From Cytophagaceae bacterium (GTDB lineage Bacteria > Bacteroidota > Bacteroidia > Cytophagales > Flexibacteraceae), in assembly GCA_947464365.1 (NCBI GenBank), contig CANHWS010000125.1:1-9302 (forward strand): a stretch of 9,302 nt of DNA, given 5' to 3'. Position 1 is the stretch's first letter; each line of letters starts with the position of its first letter. A program made the position numbers and the translations under genes. Positions 6,870 through 9,302 of the stretch are shown here, piece after piece. The notes beneath the pieces were generated by a model that did not search any database, was not told where the DNA came from, and worked only from the letters and a program-made list of their open reading frames with translations.

Positions 6870-8267
6870 TTATTTGGCCCCCAATAGCTCTTCTAGCTTG
6901 GCTTCGAGCGCGGCACCACGTAGGCTCTTGGCCACAATGACACCGTCTTTGCCAATCAAGAAGGCTTGGGGTATGCTACTAACTTTGTACAAGGCGGCTG
7001 CACTACTTGTCCAGCCTTTAAGGTCACTTACATGGTATGGCCAGCTCAAGTTGTCCTTGCTGATGGCACCAACCCACTTTTCTTTACTTTGGTCTAACGA
7101 TACGCTGTAGATCGTGAAGCCTTTGTCTTTGAAGGCATTGTAAGCCTTCACGACGTTGGGGTTCTCCTGGCGGCAAGGTCCGCACCAGCTAGCCCAAAAG
7201 TCAATCAGGACCACCTTGCCCTTCAGGCTAGACAGTTTGTAAGTTTTGCCGTCTGGGTCCGAGAGGTTGATATCTGGTGCTAGGTCGCCAATCTCGGGGC
7301 TCAGCATGGACAGGTATCGGGTCGCATTGATACTGCTTGGGTAATGGCGCTTGAGCTCCTTGGTAACAAAGGCCGATACATCAGTACCATTGGCCATTGT
7401 GACACCACTGTTCCTGAAAATATCGATCAGACCAGAGTAAATAAGCTCCTTGCCTGGCAATGGGTTGCTTTTGCTTGGCTCACCTCCTACAGCGAGCAGA
7501 AAGGTGATTTGGTCGCGATAGCTGTCCAGGTTTTGCTCCATAAAGCGCTGCAAAAAGTAGTTCAGTTTCTGGATAAGCATATCCCCACGGGTCAGCTCTG
7601 GGTCTGATAACATCTCCTTGGTGATGAACTGATCGCGGGTGGCCAATGGCGTATTGTAAAGGATCAGGCTAACCTTGCTGATGAAAGTGCCTTTTGTATC
7701 ATTGCTGGTCCGGAGATAAAAGGCCTGTTCGATTCGCTCAAGACTGTCGTATTCGGCCCTTAGTAAATCGGCATCCGCTTTAACACGCTCGGCATTGGTG
7801 CCTTGGCCAGCCATCAGGGATTGCATCTTGTTTTCAAGGACCGATTTTTTTGCCCTCAAGTCGCTTTTGACGTCCCAATAGGCCTTGTAGGCAGTGTTTT
7901 CGGGGCTGTTAGTATAAACTACCGTGTTGGGGTTGTTGGCCTCCCATGTAGCAGTGACACCATCTTCGGTACCAAGGATAATGTTTAGTCCTTTTTTGCC
8001 CGGGATCTCTATTTGGTAGATACCACGTGGCCAGCCTTTGCGGTTGCTAAAGGTGAAAGTACCAGTTGGCTCGGTGGTTTTGACCTTCGCACTGTCGATC
8101 AAGGTGGTCATGCCGCCAAATAGGCTGAAGAGGCGCACTTGCTTAAGTGGCCCCGCATTGCTGATGACCCCTGTGAAGCTGGCTGCCGAGCTGGCCTGAG
8201 CCATAACCAAGGTTAGGCAGGTCAGAAGGGCAACGGACAGGTAGTATTTTGTGGTTGTTAGGTTCAT
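6870..8267 (-). CDS. Secreted TlpA-like thiol-disulfide oxidoreductase with N-terminal DUF4369-like domain
   Basis: A cell-envelope protein of 465 residues expected to reduce or exchange disulfides in exported proteins. A signal peptide covers about 1-28 and ends in AQASSA, a type I cleavage site; Cys17 lies in LLTC and does not fit a lipobox well. Residues about 29-115 are beta-rich and resemble the DUF4369 domain common in Bacteroidota proteins of this kind. A helical middle (about 120-310) is followed by a thioredoxin/AhpC-TSA fold (325-465). There LIDFWASWCGPCRQE holds the redox pair Cys362 and Cys365, and SSIPQAFLI holds the cis-proline Pro433. An inverted repeat ends three bases before the ATG and may affect translation. 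It precedes the two-component genes by 68 bp, and the transporter gene upstream ends 273 bp away. Substrates are unknown. The DUF4369 assignment is by general resemblance. Confidence 0.94.
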   Translation of the reverse strand: MNLTTTKYYLSVALLTCLTLVMAQASSAASFTGVISNAGPLKQVRLFSLFGGMTTLIDSAKVKTTEPTGTFTFSNRKGWPRGIYQIEIPGKKGLNIILGTEDGVTATWEANNPNTVVYTNSPENTAYKAYWDVKSDLRAKKSVLENKMQSLMAGQGTNAERVKADADLLRAEYDSLERIEQAFYLRTSNDTKGTFISKVSLILYNTPLATRDQFITKEMLSDPELTRGDMLIQKLNYFLQRFMEQNLDSYRDQITFLLAVGGEPSKSNPLPGKELIYSGLIDIFRNSGVTMANGTDVSAFVTKELKRHYPSSINATRYLSMLSPEIGDLAPDINLSDPDGKTYKLSSLKGKVVLIDFWASWCGPCRQENPNVVKAYNAFKDKGFTIYSVSLDQSKEKWVGAISKDNLSWPYHVSDLKGWTSSAAALYKVSSIPQAFLIGKDGVIVAKSLRGAALEAKLEELLGAK

Positions 8268-8270
8268 GTT

Positions 8271-8293
8271 GCTGACTTGTTACCCAAGTCGGC
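8271..8293 (-). promoter_or_regulatory. Inverted repeat directly upstream of the thioredoxin-like gene
   Basis: GCTGACTTG (8271-8279) and CAAGTCGGC (8285-8293) form a 9-bp inverted repeat with one mismatch and a five-base loop. Its near end is three bases from the ATG of the oxidoreductase on the minus strand. In mRNA it would cover the ribosome-entry region; in DNA, ACTTG-N5-CAAGT could be an operator. Either is inference from position. Confidence 0.5.
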
Positions 8294-8540
8294 GCCCGAA
8301 GACTTAAAGGCACCGCAAAGGTTGTGGTATTGTGGCCAAGGCACTACTGACCAAGGTTGAACAAATAGTTAAATATAAGCGCACGACTGCTAACCTATAC
8401 GTAACATGAGCAAAAATAGGGCAATAATTCGGCCCATTGGCTTAACATGGCCAACCTTTGGGGCTCTCTGGCCTCAAACAAACCAGAAATGCGCCATTTG
8501 CCGACTATAAATTGGCCTTATGCAGCCGTACTTATCAGGC
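8294..8540. other. Intergenic region between transporter and thioredoxin-like genes
   Basis: No gene was found here. The motif AAGGTTG occurs at 8318-8324 and 8353-8359 and reversed at 8452-8458; the first and last are part of a perfect 9-bp inverted repeat, CAAAGGTTG (8316-8324) with CAACCTTTG (8452-8460). A small TTGGC/GCCAA dyad lies at 8437-8454. The oxidoreductase promoter should be here, but I see no convincing TTTG / TAnnTTTG pair; AACCTTTG (8323 to 8316, minus strand) is the closest -7 match and lacks a well-spaced partner. Confidence 0.3.
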
Positions 8541-9242
8541 TTAGTGGCTCACCAGCAAGGCAATACCATAAGCAGCACCTGCAGCTAGCCCACCGATCAT
8601 CATGGTCTGGAGGCCTGACTTAAGCGGGGGCTGCCCTGTGAGTTTGGCCTTGGCTGTCCCTAACACTAGCAAGGCCACTAGCGTGACTAAACAAGACACT
8701 TGCAGCGCCCGGTCCACCGACACAAAAAACCAATAAGGTAGTAGTGGGATCATACCGCCAGCAGCATAAGCCAGCCCAATATTAAAGGCCGACTTCCAGG
8801 CACGGCTGGGGTTAGGCTTTTCGAGGCCTAGCTCAAACTTCATCATGAAGGCTACCCAGGATTCGTTGTTGCGCATAAGCCCCTCAACCATAGGTCTGGT
8901 TTCGTCGCGTGTCAGGCCATAGTCTGCCATCAGATCATAGATTTCTTCGGCCTCTCTGTCTGGCACCACCAAGACCTCTTGGTGTTCGCGCCTTAGCTCG
9001 TTATGGTAGTGGTCAGCCTCACTTCGTGCTGCCAAGTAACCACCTAGTGCCATCGCAATGCTACCAGCGGCGATCTCCGCCAAGCCAGCCGTGACCACGA
9101 TGTTGCTTTGGGCCAGCGCACCACTCAGCCCAGCCGCCAAAGCAAAGGGAACGGTCAGGCCATCGCTCAGCCCACTCACGACATCACGGAGTAGGTCAGG
9201 GGTGCTGTTGTGTTCTTCGGCGTGGTGGTGGTGTTCGAACAT
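8541..9242 (-). CDS. VIT1/CCC1-family iron/manganese transporter
   Basis: A membrane transporter of 233 residues, probably moving Fe2+ or Mn2+ out of the cytosol in exchange for protons. Helix 1 has GLSDGLTVPFALAAGLSGA (Asp27) and helix 2 carries Glu56 and Met64. A long cytosolic helical domain (about 75-145) follows, then three more hydrophobic helices. Compared with the Eucalyptus VIT1 structure as I recall it, every key residue is present at a constant offset of 16: Asp27, Glu56 and Met64 in the pore, and Glu86, Glu89, Glu97, Glu100, Met133, Met134 and Glu137 in the metal-binding domain. The metal-binding domain is therefore complete. The N-terminus is His-rich (FEHHHHAEEH), which could add metal affinity. 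The ATG lies 60 bp from the window edge, with no Shine-Dalgarno sequence. Substrate preference between iron and manganese cannot be read from sequence. Confidence 0.96.
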   Translation of the reverse strand: MFEHHHHAEEHNSTPDLLRDVVSGLSDGLTVPFALAAGLSGALAQSNIVVTAGLAEIAAGSIAMALGGYLAARSEADHYHNELRREHQEVLVVPDREAEEIYDLMADYGLTRDETRPMVEGLMRNNESWVAFMMKFELGLEKPNPSRAWKSAFNIGLAYAAGGMIPLLPYWFFVSVDRALQVSCLVTLVALLVLGTAKAKLTGQPPLKSGLQTMMIGGLAAGAAYGIALLVSH

Positions 9243-9302
9243 TATGATAAAAGGCTTGGCAGGAATTGTTGGGCTAAGTTAGTAGGATATTGGGCTATAA
9301 TG

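Noticed and set aside
6874..7988. Plus-strand frames antisense to the thioredoxin-like gene
   Set aside because: The coding strand contains an intact signal peptide and WCGPC motif; the antisense frames have no family resemblance.
8316..8460. Perfect 9-bp inverted repeat CAAAGGTTG / CAACCTTTG as a mobile-element end or long stem
   Set aside because: The arms are 127 bp apart with no gene, transposase or target duplication between them; this may be chance or a repeated binding word.
1..9302. A defence system, integrated element or CRISPR array
   Set aside because: No transposase, integrase, nuclease, restriction or repeat-spacer structure was found; all genes have ordinary housekeeping or signalling roles.

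Overview
The window looks like chromosomal DNA from a member of the Bacteroidota, possibly of the Cytophagales type. This rests on protein style: a secreted DUF4369-type/thioredoxin fusion, a Bacteroidota-like PhoR/PhoB pair and a small lipoprotein. Most start codons also lack a Shine-Dalgarno sequence. Base composition appears mixed by eye, neither very AT- nor very GC-rich. No tRNA, rRNA, CRISPR array, insertion sequence or phage gene was found.

Layout. Two plus-strand genes fill the left part: a large cytosolic PAS/GAF-type sensor histidine kinase (32-2308) and, 163 bp later, a stand-alone receiver-domain response regulator (2472-2876). They probably form one signalling pair. From about 2989 to the right edge every gene is on the minus strand. 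Read in their own direction (right to left) they are: a VIT1/CCC1-family iron/manganese transporter (9242-8541), a secreted thiol-disulfide oxidoreductase of the TlpA type (8267-6870), a PhoB/OmpR-type response regulator (6801-6097), its membrane histidine kinase (5918-4740), an isolated nuoH (4625-3510) and a small putative lipoprotein (3255-2989). The two blocks converge at 2877-2988.

How the genes may work together. The response regulator and kinase at 6801-4740 are a textbook two-component pair. The thioredoxin-like gene lies only 68 bp upstream of the regulator and may be co-transcribed with it. The transporter and nuoH look like independent housekeeping genes, and nuoH has no other Complex I gene on either side. 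Gaps between genes are 68-273 bp, so no stretch longer than 300 bp lacks a gene.

Non-coding structure. Several gaps hold clear inverted repeats: directly upstream of the thioredoxin-like start codon, and just after the stop codons of the regulator, the kinase and nuoH (the last one nested). The 3' elements lack a T-run next to the stem, so they are unusual as intrinsic terminators. No promoter with a convincing Bacteroidota TTTG / TAnnTTTG pair was found. I see no clear new defence or mobile system. The best leads are the helical insert in the first kinase, the orphan nuoH, and the stem-loops.
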